Assembly (NCBI GenBank): GCA_016744395.1
Contig: JADGEK010000013.1
Span: 1 to 64,000 of the forward strand
Direction: 5' to 3'
DNA length: 64,000 nt
Source: Gammaproteobacteria bacterium
Lineage (GTDB): Bacteria; Pseudomonadota; Gammaproteobacteria; GRL18
Below, piece by piece: positions 1 through 8,766 of the stretch. Made by a program: the position numbers and the translations under genes. A model generated the notes under the pieces. The model had not been told where the DNA came from. It saw nothing but the letters and a program-made list of their open reading frames with translations, and searched no databases. Each line of letters begins with the position of its first letter. The stretch's first letter is position 1.

Positions 1-44
1 CCAGCACCCCATGCTGGTGCGCTACCAGGCTGCGCTATGCCCCG
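1..44 (-). tRNA. tRNA-Pro (GGG anticodon), 3' part cut by window edge
   Basis: Read on the minus strand, bases 44 down to 1 give an acceptor strand CGGGGCA, a D-arm GCGC-AGCCTGGTA-GCGC and an anticodon arm CCAGC-ATGGGGT-GCTGG. The loop centre is GGG, which decodes the CCC proline codon. The start with C and the AGCCTGGTAGCGC D-loop are typical of bacterial tRNA-Pro. The variable loop, T-arm and 3' acceptor strand lie outside the window. The ORF drawn across it (37..237) is not a gene. Confidence 0.93.
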
Positions 45-90
45 AAATCAAGAAGAGGATTTGGGATCAAATACTCTGTTTGAGGCGCAC

Positions 91-119
91 ATTATAAACA
101 CAGGCAACCTCTATATCAA
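91..119 (-). promoter_or_regulatory. sigma-70 promoter of tRNA-Pro
   Basis: On the minus strand TTGATA and TATAAT are separated by exactly 17 bases. They are followed by a GC-rich discriminator (GTGCGCCTC), the pattern of stringently controlled stable-RNA promoters. The start point would lie about 40 bases before the tRNA-Pro 5' end. Confidence 0.75.
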
Positions 120-181
120 GCAGTTTATGATGACTAACCTGAACATTGTTTATCATAAAAATTGTACGGACAGCTCAAATC

Positions 182-2917
182 TTAAATACTATTTTTTAGC
201 AACTCAGCTAACTCTGGTTTGCATGAGCCACAGTTAGTGCCTGCTTTCAAGTATTCACCAATTGAATCAACGCTATTTAAGCCCTGCTTTTTTATGCTTT
301 CATTGATTGTTTTTTCACCGACATTGAAGCAGGCACAAATGATTTTTCCTGTATCCTCCTGATCACTGGGCGCTTCACCACGAAGAAGATTATTTCTTTC
401 TTCCTGGCTAATTTCATCTTTATGAAATAGGCTGATTAACCAATCTCTTGGTGGCAGGTTGATATCAGGATAAATAAATAGACAGCTATCCAGACGCTGA
501 CCCGACATCCTCACCGCGCGATAATGATTACGAGTTTTGTCATAAAATTCTAGCCAGTTTTCATCTTCAACAGTATGCCCCAATAATTTATGGGCATGTT
601 CGGACCAGTCAGAAGGTGCTTTCAGGCCTGCCACTTCATAACGCCAGAAGCCTTTGCCTCTGGAACGAGACCAATAGTTGGAATAGTTGAGTTCAGGTCG
701 ATGACGAGTGATCATAAAGCCAAACCAATTAGCCTGACAGGCTTCAATTGTTGCAATACCATGCTTAGATTCAGGTTGTCCTGAGATTGGATCAACCACA
801 GCCTCAATCAAGCTACCGACTCGTGCCTGACTGCAAAATTGGTCATTCCAATGCATTGGCACAAATAAACTGCCAATTCGTTGTTTGTCGCTAAGACGCG
901 CTCGCACAAAAATTTCTGTGCTCATTTGCTTTGCAGCATTAGAGACAGGGCTAATGACTTTAACCAACTCAGCTTCTGTAACACCCATTCTCAGTGCATC
1001 TTCTGGATGGATTTCAACATAAGATTCAATGGTATGAGATGACAATCTGGGTGACATCCCTGTCCTTGTCATGGTATGCCAATGATCACGTACCCTACCC
1101 GTATTTAATACAAAAGGGTAATCCACGCTGACTGTATGTTTGGGTGAACGAGGCGTAATAGGAATAAAATGGGCTTTTTTATCCTGAGTGTAAAACTGCC
1201 CATCGTCCAAAACTCGAGTAGATTGATTCGAAGCAGGCCAGTCAAGTACAGGCCACTGCAAGGGCTGCAACTCATCATATTGCTGATTGCTGATTGTTGC
1301 CAAAGCCGAAATATTAAATAGCCGCGAATTATTATTTTTGAACCCGGACAAACCTGCATGCTCACGAAAAATATCTGCAGGGCAATGGAAATCAAAGTGT
1401 TTTTTGAATCCCATTTGTTTTGCAAATTCGGTAATAATCCACCAATCAGGTTGCGCAAGCCCTGGTGCTTTAAGAAAAGGCCTTTGTCTGGAAATACAGC
1501 GTTCTGAATTAGTCACCGTACCATCACGTTCTCCCCAGGTTGATGCAGGAAAATTAATATGCGCTAATTTGCTGGTATCGGTTTGTTGAACACAATCAGA
1601 GACAATGACTAAAGGACAATTTTTCAATGCTTCTTTTACTTTGTTAGCATTAGGCAAACTCACCACAGGATTCGTTGCCATGATCCATATTGCTTTAATT
1701 TTTCCTTCGGCGATAGCATCAAATAATTCGACTGCTTTTAGTCCTTCTGTATCAGGAATTACCGATGCATTCCAAAATTCCTGGACAATTTCGCGGTCTT
1801 GTGCAGAGGCAATTTCCATGTGTGCGGCCAATTGATTAGAAAGACCACCGACCTCTCGCCCTCCCATGGCATTCGGTTGCCCTGTCAAAGAAAAGGGGCC
1901 CATACCTGGACGCCCTATGCGCCCCGTTAACAGGTGACAGTTTATAATGGCATTTCCCTTGTCTGTACCACTACTGGATTGATTAATTCCTTGAGAGAAA
2001 ACTGTTACTGTTCGTTCTGTACGAGCAAATAATCGATAAAAACGCTCAACCTCATTCGATGATAGTTCACACTGCTCAGCAACTGATTTGATAGTTGCCG
2101 CACTGTTTTTTGCTGACTCAAGAGCCTGCTTGAAACCGCAGGTATAGTTATTTAGATACAGTTGATTCGATTCTCCACTTTGAGCCAACCAAACCAATAG
2201 CCCATTAAATAAAACACTATCGCTGCCTGGTTTTAATGCCAGATGACAATCCGAAAGACTGGCGGTTTGAGTAATACGCGGATCAATGCTGACGACTTGT
2301 AAATCAGGGTTGAGTTTTTTTGCTTTGGCAATACGCTGATAAAGAACTGGATGACACCATGCGGTATTAGTGCCCGTTAAAACAATGAGTTTGGCTCGTT
2401 CAAGATCGTCATAGCTGCAAGGAACAATATCTTCACCAAAAGCCCTTTTATAGGCTGAAACAGCAGAAGACATGCACAAGCGTGAGTTGGTATCAATATT
2501 GGCTGAACCGATGAAGCCTTTCATTAATTTGTTGGCAACATAATAATCTTCGGTCAGTAATTGTCCTGATACATAGAAAGCGACAGAATCGGCTCCATAC
2601 TTATCAATCGTCTCTTTGAACAAGCCCGCAGCCATAGGAATGGCTTGCTCCCAACTGACTTGTTCACCATCAACCTCTGGATATAAAAGCCTTTCATTTA
2701 AAGCGACTGTTTCCCCGAGGGCTGTGCCCTTAGAGCAAAGTCTTCCCAGATTGGCTGGGTGCTCTGGATCACCTTTAACCGTCACGATCCCATTTTGATC
2801 AACCTGTGAAATCACACCACAGCCTACACCACAATATGGGCATGTTGTTTTTTGGCTGTTAGAATTGCCTTCATTATTAAAGTGAACGGTGTGGTTCAAG
2901 TGATAGTGTGCTGGCAT
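182..2917 (-). CDS. nasA: assimilatory nitrate reductase catalytic subunit NasA with C-terminal BFD iron-sulfur domain
   Basis: A cytoplasmic molybdenum (bis-MGD) enzyme that reduces nitrate to nitrite for assimilation. The N-terminus carries the [4Fe-4S] motif CPYCGVGC with a fourth Cys in GRLCSKG. The molybdopterin oxidoreductase core and dinucleotide-binding domain follow (around residues 25-690). The last ~60 residues form a BFD-like [2Fe-2S] module (CACF...CGSC), as in Klebsiella-type NasA. The 911-residue length fits this fused form. It is divergent from narK and shares a control region with NtrC and sigma-54 signals. No nirB, nirD or separate electron-transfer subunit lies in the window. 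The start at 2917 has GGAT about 8 bases upstream. Confidence 0.93.
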   Translation of the reverse strand: MPAHYHLNHTVHFNNEGNSNSQKTTCPYCGVGCGVISQVDQNGIVTVKGDPEHPANLGRLCSKGTALGETVALNERLLYPEVDGEQVSWEQAIPMAAGLFKETIDKYGADSVAFYVSGQLLTEDYYVANKLMKGFIGSANIDTNSRLCMSSAVSAYKRAFGEDIVPCSYDDLERAKLIVLTGTNTAWCHPVLYQRIAKAKKLNPDLQVVSIDPRITQTASLSDCHLALKPGSDSVLFNGLLVWLAQSGESNQLYLNNYTCGFKQALESAKNSAATIKSVAEQCELSSNEVERFYRLFARTERTVTVFSQGINQSSSGTDKGNAIINCHLLTGRIGRPGMGPFSLTGQPNAMGGREVGGLSNQLAAHMEIASAQDREIVQEFWNASVIPDTEGLKAVELFDAIAEGKIKAIWIMATNPVVSLPNANKVKEALKNCPLVIVSDCVQQTDTSKLAHINFPASTWGERDGTVTNSERCISRQRPFLKAPGLAQPDWWIITEFAKQMGFKKHFDFHCPADIFREHAGLSGFKNNNSRLFNISALATISNQQYDELQPLQWPVLDWPASNQSTRVLDDGQFYTQDKKAHFIPITPRSPKHTVSVDYPFVLNTGRVRDHWHTMTRTGMSPRLSSHTIESYVEIHPEDALRMGVTEAELVKVISPVSNAAKQMSTEIFVRARLSDKQRIGSLFVPMHWNDQFCSQARVGSLIEAVVDPISGQPESKHGIATIEACQANWFGFMITRHRPELNYSNYWSRSRGKGFWRYEVAGLKAPSDWSEHAHKLLGHTVEDENWLEFYDKTRNHYRAVRMSGQRLDSCLFIYPDINLPPRDWLISLFHKDEISQEERNNLLRGEAPSDQEDTGKIICACFNVGEKTINESIKKQGLNSVDSIGEYLKAGTNCGSCKPELAELLKNSI

Positions 2918-2979
2918 TGTAATATCCGCATGCTTTGAGAAATTAAGTTAAAGAGTTTATCAGAAACAGAATGATCAAT

Positions 2980-2988
2980 ATTATATCA
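2980..2988 (-). promoter_or_regulatory. possible extended -10 promoter of nasA
   Basis: The minus strand reads TGATATAAT, an extended -10 (TGN-TATAAT), about 65 bases before the nasA start. The matching -35 hexamer is poor. No GG-N10-GC sigma-54 element was found in this direction. Confidence 0.35.
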
Positions 2989-3076
2989 ATTTTTTATCAA
3001 TCTCATTGAATCACTCACAAAATAGTTTTGAAATGCACCATCTGTTTATGAAACTCTAAAAACACCCTTTCAAAAA

Positions 3077-3094
3077 CGCACCATAGCAGTGCAA
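3077..3094. promoter_or_regulatory. NtrC-box-like dyad between nasA and narK
   Basis: The minus strand reads TTGCACTGCTATGGTGCG, matching the enteric NtrC site pattern TGCACTNNNNTGGTGCA with the same GCAC-N7-GTGC spacing. A half-site TGCACCA lies about 44 bases away at 3034-3040. The dyad sits about 65 bases upstream of the narK sigma-54-like element, a normal activator distance, and could also serve nasA. Confidence 0.6.
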
Positions 3095-3156
3095 CCATTT
3101 AGAGATAATTTATTTAAATTACTATTTCTTATTAATTTACATAAGCTTGAATATTT

Positions 3157-3172
3157 TGGCTCAATAAATGCT
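3157..3172 (+). promoter_or_regulatory. sigma-54 (-24/-12) promoter of narK
   Basis: TGGCTCAATAAATGCT keeps the invariant GG and GC dinucleotides exactly 10 bases apart (consensus TGGCACN5TTGCT). The start point would fall near 3183, about 30 bases before the narK ATG. Together with the NtrC-like dyad this predicts induction under nitrogen limitation. Confidence 0.6.
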
Positions 3173-3213
3173 TAATTACGTCTAATATTAAATTTTTCTC
3201 AGAGAGCAACAAT

Positions 3214-4692
3214 ATGTCCGATAGTAAACTGAATTTATTTTCCTTTACTGGAAAAACAAAGATTCTACATTTAACCTGGATTGCTTTTTTTATCAGCTTT
3301 TTTGTCTGGTTTAATCATGCCCCTCTTTTAATTGTTATAAAAGAATCCCTGGGCCTGACTTCTCAGCAAATAAAAACCCTGTTGATTTTAAATGTGGCAC
3401 TGACCATTCCTGCTCGAATTATCATTGGCATGCTAGTGGATAAATTTGGTCCTAAGCGAACTTATGCCACATTATTAACCATGGGCAGCATCCCCTGTTT
3501 TATGTTTGCTCTTGCCGACACATTTGAGCAATTGGCATTAGCTCGTTTTTTACTGGGCTTTGTAGGCGCTGGTTTTGTCATCGGTATTCGTATGATGGGT
3601 GAATGGTTTCCAGCCAAGCAGGTTGGTGTTGCTGAAGGCATTTATGGCGGCTGGGGTAACTTTGGTTCAGCAGCTGCGGCCATGAGCCTACCCACAATTG
3701 CTTTGGCTTTTGGTGGTGAAGATGGCTGGAGGTATGCAGTTGGCCTGACAGGTGTTATCGCTTTAATCTATGCTGCGATATACTTCTTTAGCGTGACTGA
3801 CACACCCAAAGGTTCTACTTACTTTAAACCTAAGCGCATGGGTGCCATGGAAGTGACCTCTAAAGGGGATTTATACTTTTATATTCTAATGTCCATTCCA
3901 ATGTATGCCACATTAGCATTACTGACATGGAAACTTTCTCCTGCAGGTGTCAGTTTGTTGGAAGCCAATACAGCCTATATGATTTATACAGGTATTGGTG
4001 CTTTGTTCTTATTTAATGTTTATAAAATATTCCACATCAACAATGAGCATTTAAAAGAAGAAATTCCTGAAATTCACCGCTATAAGTTTAAACAGGTTGC
4101 CATTTTAGACCTGGCCTATATGGTGACTTTTGGCTCTGAATTAGCCGTTGTTTCCATGCTGCCTCTATTTTTCTATGATACTTTTAATGAGACTCATGGT
4201 GTCACAGCGGTCATGGCAGGTTTATTGGCTTCAGGTTTTGCTTTTATGAATCTGGTGGCTCGACCTGGTGGGGGCCTCATTAGTGACAAATACGGCCGCA
4301 AAAAATCGCTGACTATTTTCTTATTAGGGCTTGTTGCTGGCTACTTTATTATGAGTAACATTGATTCCAGCTGGTCACTTGTTTTAGCCGTTGCCGTTAC
4401 TATGATGTGTTCTTTCTTTGTACAAGCAGGTGAAGGTGCCGTCTTTGCCATGGTACCACTGATTAAACGTAGAATGACTGGTCAAATTGCAGGTATGGTA
4501 GGCGCATATGGAAATGTCGGTGCGGTATTATTCCTCACTGTTCTTTCATTTGTTTCACCTGCTACTTTCTTTTTAACCATCGCAGGTTCTGCACTGTTTG
4601 TTCTGGTCGCTATTCAGTTTATTGAAGAACCTAAAGGGCATATGGCTGAAGTGTTGCCCGATGGTACTGTAGAAATGATTGAGGTGGATTAA
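3214..4692 (+). CDS. narK: nitrate/nitrite MFS transporter, NarK/NasA-transporter family
   Basis: An inner-membrane major facilitator that brings nitrate into the cell (or exchanges nitrite). The 492-residue protein has about 12 hydrophobic segments. The second-to-third segment loop has an MFS signature ([14 protein letters not shown]), and a second copy appears in the C-half ([13 protein letters not shown]). Glycine-rich helices such as RPGGGLISD are typical of nitrate porters. Divergence from nasA and the sigma-54/NtrC-like control region point to an assimilatory role. A 28-bp perfect palindrome follows its stop codon, then the phosphatase/kinase gene. The gene symbol is by family and neighbourhood; the assimilatory homologue is called nasA in some species. 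Confidence 0.9.
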   Translation: MSDSKLNLFSFTGKTKILHLTWIAFFISFFVWFNHAPLLIVIKESLGLTSQQIKTLLILNVALTIPARIIIGMLVDKFGPKRTYATLLTMGSIPCFMFALADTFEQLALARFLLGFVGAGFVIGIRMMGEWFPAKQVGVAEGIYGGWGNFGSAAAAMSLPTIALAFGGEDGWRYAVGLTGVIALIYAAIYFFSVTDTPKGSTYFKPKRMGAMEVTSKGDLYFYILMSIPMYATLALLTWKLSPAGVSLLEANTAYMIYTGIGALFLFNVYKIFHINNEHLKEEIPEIHRYKFKQVAILDLAYMVTFGSELAVVSMLPLFFYDTFNETHGVTAVMAGLLASGFAFMNLVARPGGGLISDKYGRKKSLTIFLLGLVAGYFIMSNIDSSWSLVLAVAVTMMCSFFVQAGEGAVFAMVPLIKRRMTGQIAGMVGAYGNVGAVLFLTVLSFVSPATFFLTIAGSALFVLVAIQFIEEPKGHMAEVLPDGTVEMIEVD

Positions 4693-4698
4693 TATATG

Positions 4699-4726
4699 GT
4701 AGAGACAAGGCATGCCTTGTCTCTAC
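4699..4726. repeat. 28-bp perfect palindrome, dispersed repeat copy 1
   Basis: GTAGAGACAAGGCA is followed directly by its exact reverse complement. The element lies 6 bases after the narK stop and 44 bases before the next gene. An expanded variant occurs at 35134-35171. As RNA it would form a 14-bp hairpin that could attenuate read-through or stabilise the narK 3' end. Confidence 0.9.
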
Positions 4727-4770
4727 GTTGGTTTACTGTAAACTGTTCTGTATTTTACGAATAAGACCTT

Positions 4771-6516
4771 ATGAAAAAAAAACTGGAAATTAGTCTCGGC
4801 TCTTTTAGCGATAAAGGCATTAAGGCTGACAATGATGATTGCCTCGCCTCTCAGGTACCAGAAAGCCATGTCCTGAAAAACAAAGGGATTGTTGTCGCGA
4901 TTGCAGATGGCATGAGCTCAAGTGAAGCTGGTAAAGAAGCCAGTCATGCCTGCGTCAATGGCTTTATTAATGATTACTACAGCACGCCCGATTCCTGGAC
5001 GGTGCAAAATTCAACACAAAAAATTCTTTCCGCACTTAATAGCTGGTTATACAGTCGTGGACACACTGATTATCAAAGTACGAAAGGCATGGTCACCACT
5101 CTAACCATTTTGATTCTAAAATCAACGACAGCACATATTTTTCATATCGGTGATTCTCGTATTTATCGCCTTCGTGATGGCGAGTTTGAGCAATTAACAC
5201 GCGATCACCGATTCTGGATATCCGATGAGAAAAACTACCTGAATCGTGCCATGGGCATCGATCTGCATTTGGATATTGATTACCGCAAAGTCCCATTGGA
5301 AAAAGATGATATTTTTTTATTATCCACCGATGGTATCCATGATTTCATTTCTGCAAAATCATTAAAAGAAATTCTCAATAGTTCCAGCAGCAAAAACTAT
5401 GACAGTGATTTACTCAAACAAAAATGCACCGAAATAGCCCAAGAGGCCAGTAACAACAAAAGTGATGACAACCTGAGCCTGCAATTACTAAAAATTAAGA
5501 ACTTGCCACTCTCTGAAGAAAAAGAGGTCTTGCAAAAAGCACATGAGCTGCCCTTCCCACCACCACTAGAGCCAGGGATGATTTTTGATGGCTATATAAT
5601 ACTCAAAGAGCTTCATGCCAGCAATCGTACGCAAATTTATTCAGCAATACATCAGGAAAGTAATACCCAAGTGATCCTAAAAACACCTTCGGTCAATTTT
5701 GAGGATAATGAACATTTTATTGAGCAGTTTCTGCATGAAGAGTGGGCAGGTAAGCGTATTGACTCACCCTATGTGTTAAAAGTCATCACTCCAGAGAAAA
5801 AACCTCACTCACTTTATTATGTCACTGAGTTTCTTGAAGGTGTGACTCTGCGTGAATGGATGCAACAGAATCCTCTGCCCTCAGTTGATCTTGTCACACC
5901 AATTGTTAAACAAATAGCCCAAGGTTTACGTGCTTTTCACCGACTTGAAATGCTTCACCAGGACTTAAAACCTGAAAATATTATTATCAGCTCAGAAGGG
6001 AAAGTAAAAATCATTGATTTTGGTTCGGTAAAAATTGCCGGCATTAATGAATTGAAAAAAAGTACCAGTGATGAAGAAAATATTCTGGGTACTGTCAACT
6101 ACAGCGCACCCGAATTTTATCTGGGACAATCAGGTGGTGAGCGTAGCGATTTATACTCTCTTGCAGTCATTACATATGAATTGCTTAATAACAGCCTCCC
6201 CTTTGGTAAAGAGATGCCCGATAAAGCCAACTACAGGCAGCTTTCCCAATTACAGTACGTGGCCAGTATTCATCAAAACCCCATGGTGCCGAACTGGATG
6301 GATGGCGCAATCAAAAAGGCACTCTCATTAGATATTAAAATGCGCCATGAAGATGTATTTGAGTTTTTACATGATCTCCAACATCCTAACCCGCACTTTC
6401 TCAATACAACAGCCGTTCCTCTGATTGAACGAAACCCAATGCTCTTTTGGAAAAGCCTGAGTATTCTTTCATTGCTCATCAACTTAATTCTACTTTATTA
6501 TTTAACAAAAAATTAG
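4771..6516 (+). CDS. fused PP2C-type phosphatase / Ser-Thr protein kinase, membrane anchored
   Basis: Two opposing activities in one 581-residue chain. Residues ~1-240 are a PP2C phosphatase with metal-site motifs: DND near the start, ADGMSS, HIGDSR, STDG and SDDN. Residues ~270-520 are a Hanks-type kinase with VILK lysine, catalytic loop HQDLKPEN, DFG and SAPE. The glycine-rich loop is degenerate (LHASNRTQIY instead of GxGxxG). The last ~20 residues (SILSLLINLILLYYL) form a membrane anchor. The gene follows narK in the same direction. In Pseudomonas aeruginosa a homologous kinase gene (PA1782) also sits among nitrate assimilation genes, so a role in regulating nitrate uptake or reduction is likely but unproven. 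The substrate is unknown. Confidence 0.88.
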   Translation: MKKKLEISLGSFSDKGIKADNDDCLASQVPESHVLKNKGIVVAIADGMSSSEAGKEASHACVNGFINDYYSTPDSWTVQNSTQKILSALNSWLYSRGHTDYQSTKGMVTTLTILILKSTTAHIFHIGDSRIYRLRDGEFEQLTRDHRFWISDEKNYLNRAMGIDLHLDIDYRKVPLEKDDIFLLSTDGIHDFISAKSLKEILNSSSSKNYDSDLLKQKCTEIAQEASNNKSDDNLSLQLLKIKNLPLSEEKEVLQKAHELPFPPPLEPGMIFDGYIILKELHASNRTQIYSAIHQESNTQVILKTPSVNFEDNEHFIEQFLHEEWAGKRIDSPYVLKVITPEKKPHSLYYVTEFLEGVTLREWMQQNPLPSVDLVTPIVKQIAQGLRAFHRLEMLHQDLKPENIIISSEGKVKIIDFGSVKIAGINELKKSTSDEENILGTVNYSAPEFYLGQSGGERSDLYSLAVITYELLNNSLPFGKEMPDKANYRQLSQLQYVASIHQNPMVPNWMDGAIKKALSLDIKMRHEDVFEFLHDLQHPNPHFLNTTAVPLIERNPMLFWKSLSILSLLINLILLYYLTKN

Positions 6517-6615
6517 CCTTTAAATCGAGTGCTAGAATACTCGACTATAAACTCGCATCATTACTCGTTCTCAAGTAAAATAAATGCATCAAAAAAGGAT
6601 GAAAGGTTTTCTACT

Positions 6616-7047
6616 ATGGCCAGTAATGCATTTAACTTCCAAAGTTTTATTATACGTCTATTGTTTGCACTCATTTTAGTTTTCGCGACATACAACCCCA
6701 GTGGTTACTCATTTTATGACTGGTTATACATTGGCCTGGAATCAGGCTTTCAACCTTTAATGGCCTTTGCTGGAATTATTTTAACCATTGGTTGGGTCGT
6801 TTATATTCGTGCTACTTTGACATCACTGGGTATTATCGGCTTAATTCTGGCTTTTGCTTTTTTTGGCACACTATTATGGATGGTCATTGATTGGGGTATT
6901 GTCCCAGCTGATAGTATTCAAACCATCACCTATATCGTTCTCAGCCTGCTATCAATGGTTCTTGCTATTGGTATGTCCTGGTCACATATTAGACGTCGCA
7001 TGTCAGGTCAGCTTGATGTGAATGATGTTGATGAAGAGGTAAACTAA
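6616..7047 (+). CDS. small four-TM inner-membrane protein (DUF6524-like)
   Basis: The ORF track starts this ORF at 6529. The ATG at 6616 is better: it has an AAGG 9 bases upstream and begins the conserved-looking part (MASNAFNFQSF). The 143-residue protein has about four hydrophobic segments (LLFALILVFA, FAGIILTIGWVV, LILAFAFFGTLLWMV, YIVLSLLSMVLAIG) and a charged C-tail. It resembles small uncharacterised membrane proteins of proteobacteria, possibly DUF6524. No function can be assigned. It lies between the phosphatase/kinase and the REC-TPR gene with gaps of about 100 and 170 bases. Confidence 0.75.
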   Translation: MASNAFNFQSFIIRLLFALILVFATYNPSGYSFYDWLYIGLESGFQPLMAFAGIILTIGWVVYIRATLTSLGIIGLILAFAFFGTLLWMVIDWGIVPADSIQTITYIVLSLLSMVLAIGMSWSHIRRRMSGQLDVNDVDEEVN

Positions 7048-7218
7048 TAAAACTCATTATATTGCAATTTGATCATTTATTGTGAATTGTAAATAAACAG
7101 TGCTAAATATCTGAAAAACTTGTTATTTGCCACTGTTTTGCTATTCTTAACTTACTTTTATTGAGAAGAATTTTAACTTACAAAACAAAAACTCTTCTAC
7201 GGATAACAAAGAGCCTAT

Positions 7219-8766
7219 ATGTCCCGACTGGATCTTTCAAAAATACGTTTTCTTATCATTGATGATTTTGCCAATTATCGCTCAATGTTACGTTCCATAC
7301 TCGTCAGTTGTGGGGCTCTTGAAATTGAAGATGCAAGGGATGCCAAAGAAGCACTAAAAAAAGTCACCTATAATAAGTTTGATGTCATTTTATGCGACTA
7401 TAATCTCGGTGAAGGCCAAAATGGTCAACAATTACTCGAAGAAATCATGCACCGCCATCTAATTCCCTATGGCACCATTTACATCATGATCACTGCAGAA
7501 AACACTCAAAGCATGGTGATGGCGGCAGTTGAATATCGCCCTGATGGCTATTTAAATAAACCTTTTCCTAAAGATTTATTACTCAAACGTCTGGAAATGC
7601 TGGTGGATAATAAAGCCATCATGAAAGACATCTATAAAGCCTACAATAAAAAATCTTATCTCTCTGCTCTCAGCATTGCCGATGAAAAAATGGCACAGCA
7701 TAAAAAACAAGCTTTAGACATTGGTAAGCTTAAAGGTGAAATAGCTTTAGCAGCTAATGAACTGGATATCGCGCAACAAGTCTATGATCAGGCTCTTTCT
7801 GTCAGAGATTTTCAATGGGCAAAAGTGGGCAAAGCAAAAGTACTATTTGCACGCAAAGACTTTGAGCAGGCGCAATCACTTCTGGAAGAGGTTATAGAAG
7901 AAAATAAAAATTACATTGAAGCTTATGATTTACTGGCAAAAATATTAGAACTGCAAGGTAAAGCAAAAGAAGTGCAAAGCGTACTCAGCAATGCAACAAA
8001 AATATCCCCCAATACCATATCCAGACAGCAACATTTGGCTCAAGTTGCTATAAAAAACAATGATTTTAATACTGCTGAAAGATCTTTAAAAAGAGCGGTA
8101 AGCCAAGGAAAAAACTCATGCTTTGGCAGTGTCGGTGATAATATGAATCTGGCCAAACTCTATGTTGAAAATGGCAAAGGAAAACAGGCGGTTCAAACAA
8201 TTACTACAGCTCAAAAAATCTATAAAAAAGACAAAAGTTCACTATTGCATACCAAATTTGTTGAAAGCATGACTCAAAATAAATTGGGTAATGAAGACAA
8301 AGCTCGTGAACTATTCCAACAGGCCATTGCCAATATTCATGGCCCCTTATCAGAGTTACCACCCGAACTGCAAAACGATCTCATTGCAACCACCGAGGAC
8401 TTGGGTGAAACAGAATTAGCTGAAGCCTTAAAAGATGATATCAAGAATAAAGATGGTCATGTTCATGCCGAAGAAATGGCCAAAAAATATCATTATTTAC
8501 TACAAAATGGTAAAGGTATGAGACTTTATAATAGCAATCATCTGCTTGAATCCATGGGAATATTTGAAGATGCAGCCAACAACCTGCCTGATCGACTTTC
8601 TGTCAATATGAATGCAGCCCAAGCATTTATATTTTATATAAAAGCAACAGGAAAAAATGACGAACTGCTTGACAAAGCAAGGCACTTTCTTGATATCAGC
8701 CACAACCTTGATGAAAATAATGAAAAATATCAAAAACTGGAAACCATATATTCGGAACTCAGTTAA
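7219..8766 (+). CDS. response regulator with C-terminal TPR repeats (REC-TPR)
   Basis: Residues ~8-130 form a receiver domain with the acidic pair IDD, phospho-acceptor Asp in ILCDYNLG, the switch residue in MITAEN and a Lys in LNKPFPK. The remaining ~380 residues are helical TPR-like repeats (e.g. AKVLFARKDFEQAQSLLEEV), so the output is protein-protein binding and not DNA binding. The layout is like Vibrio VieB, a REC-TPR protein that inhibits a phosphodiesterase; the comparison is by architecture only. The stop overlaps the start of the next gene (TAATG), so the two are translationally coupled. Confidence 0.87.
   Translation: MSRLDLSKIRFLIIDDFANYRSMLRSILVSCGALEIEDARDAKEALKKVTYNKFDVILCDYNLGEGQNGQQLLEEIMHRHLIPYGTIYIMITAENTQSMVMAAVEYRPDGYLNKPFPKDLLLKRLEMLVDNKAIMKDIYKAYNKKSYLSALSIADEKMAQHKKQALDIGKLKGEIALAANELDIAQQVYDQALSVRDFQWAKVGKAKVLFARKDFEQAQSLLEEVIEENKNYIEAYDLLAKILELQGKAKEVQSVLSNATKISPNTISRQQHLAQVAIKNNDFNTAERSLKRAVSQGKNSCFGSVGDNMNLAKLYVENGKGKQAVQTITTAQKIYKKDKSSLLHTKFVESMTQNKLGNEDKARELFQQAIANIHGPLSELPPELQNDLIATTEDLGETELAEALKDDIKNKDGHVHAEEMAKKYHYLLQNGKGMRLYNSNHLLESMGIFEDAANNLPDRLSVNMNAAQAFIFYIKATGKNDELLDKARHFLDISHNLDENNEKYQKLETIYSELS

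Noticed and set aside
37-237. 66-residue ORF at the left edge
   Set aside because: It overlaps tRNA-Pro, its promoter and the nasA 3' end, has no ribosome binding site and no conserved motif.
2971-2990. FNR-type site in the nasA-narK gap
   Set aside because: TTGAT and ATCAA half-sites are seen but not at the required 4-base spacing.
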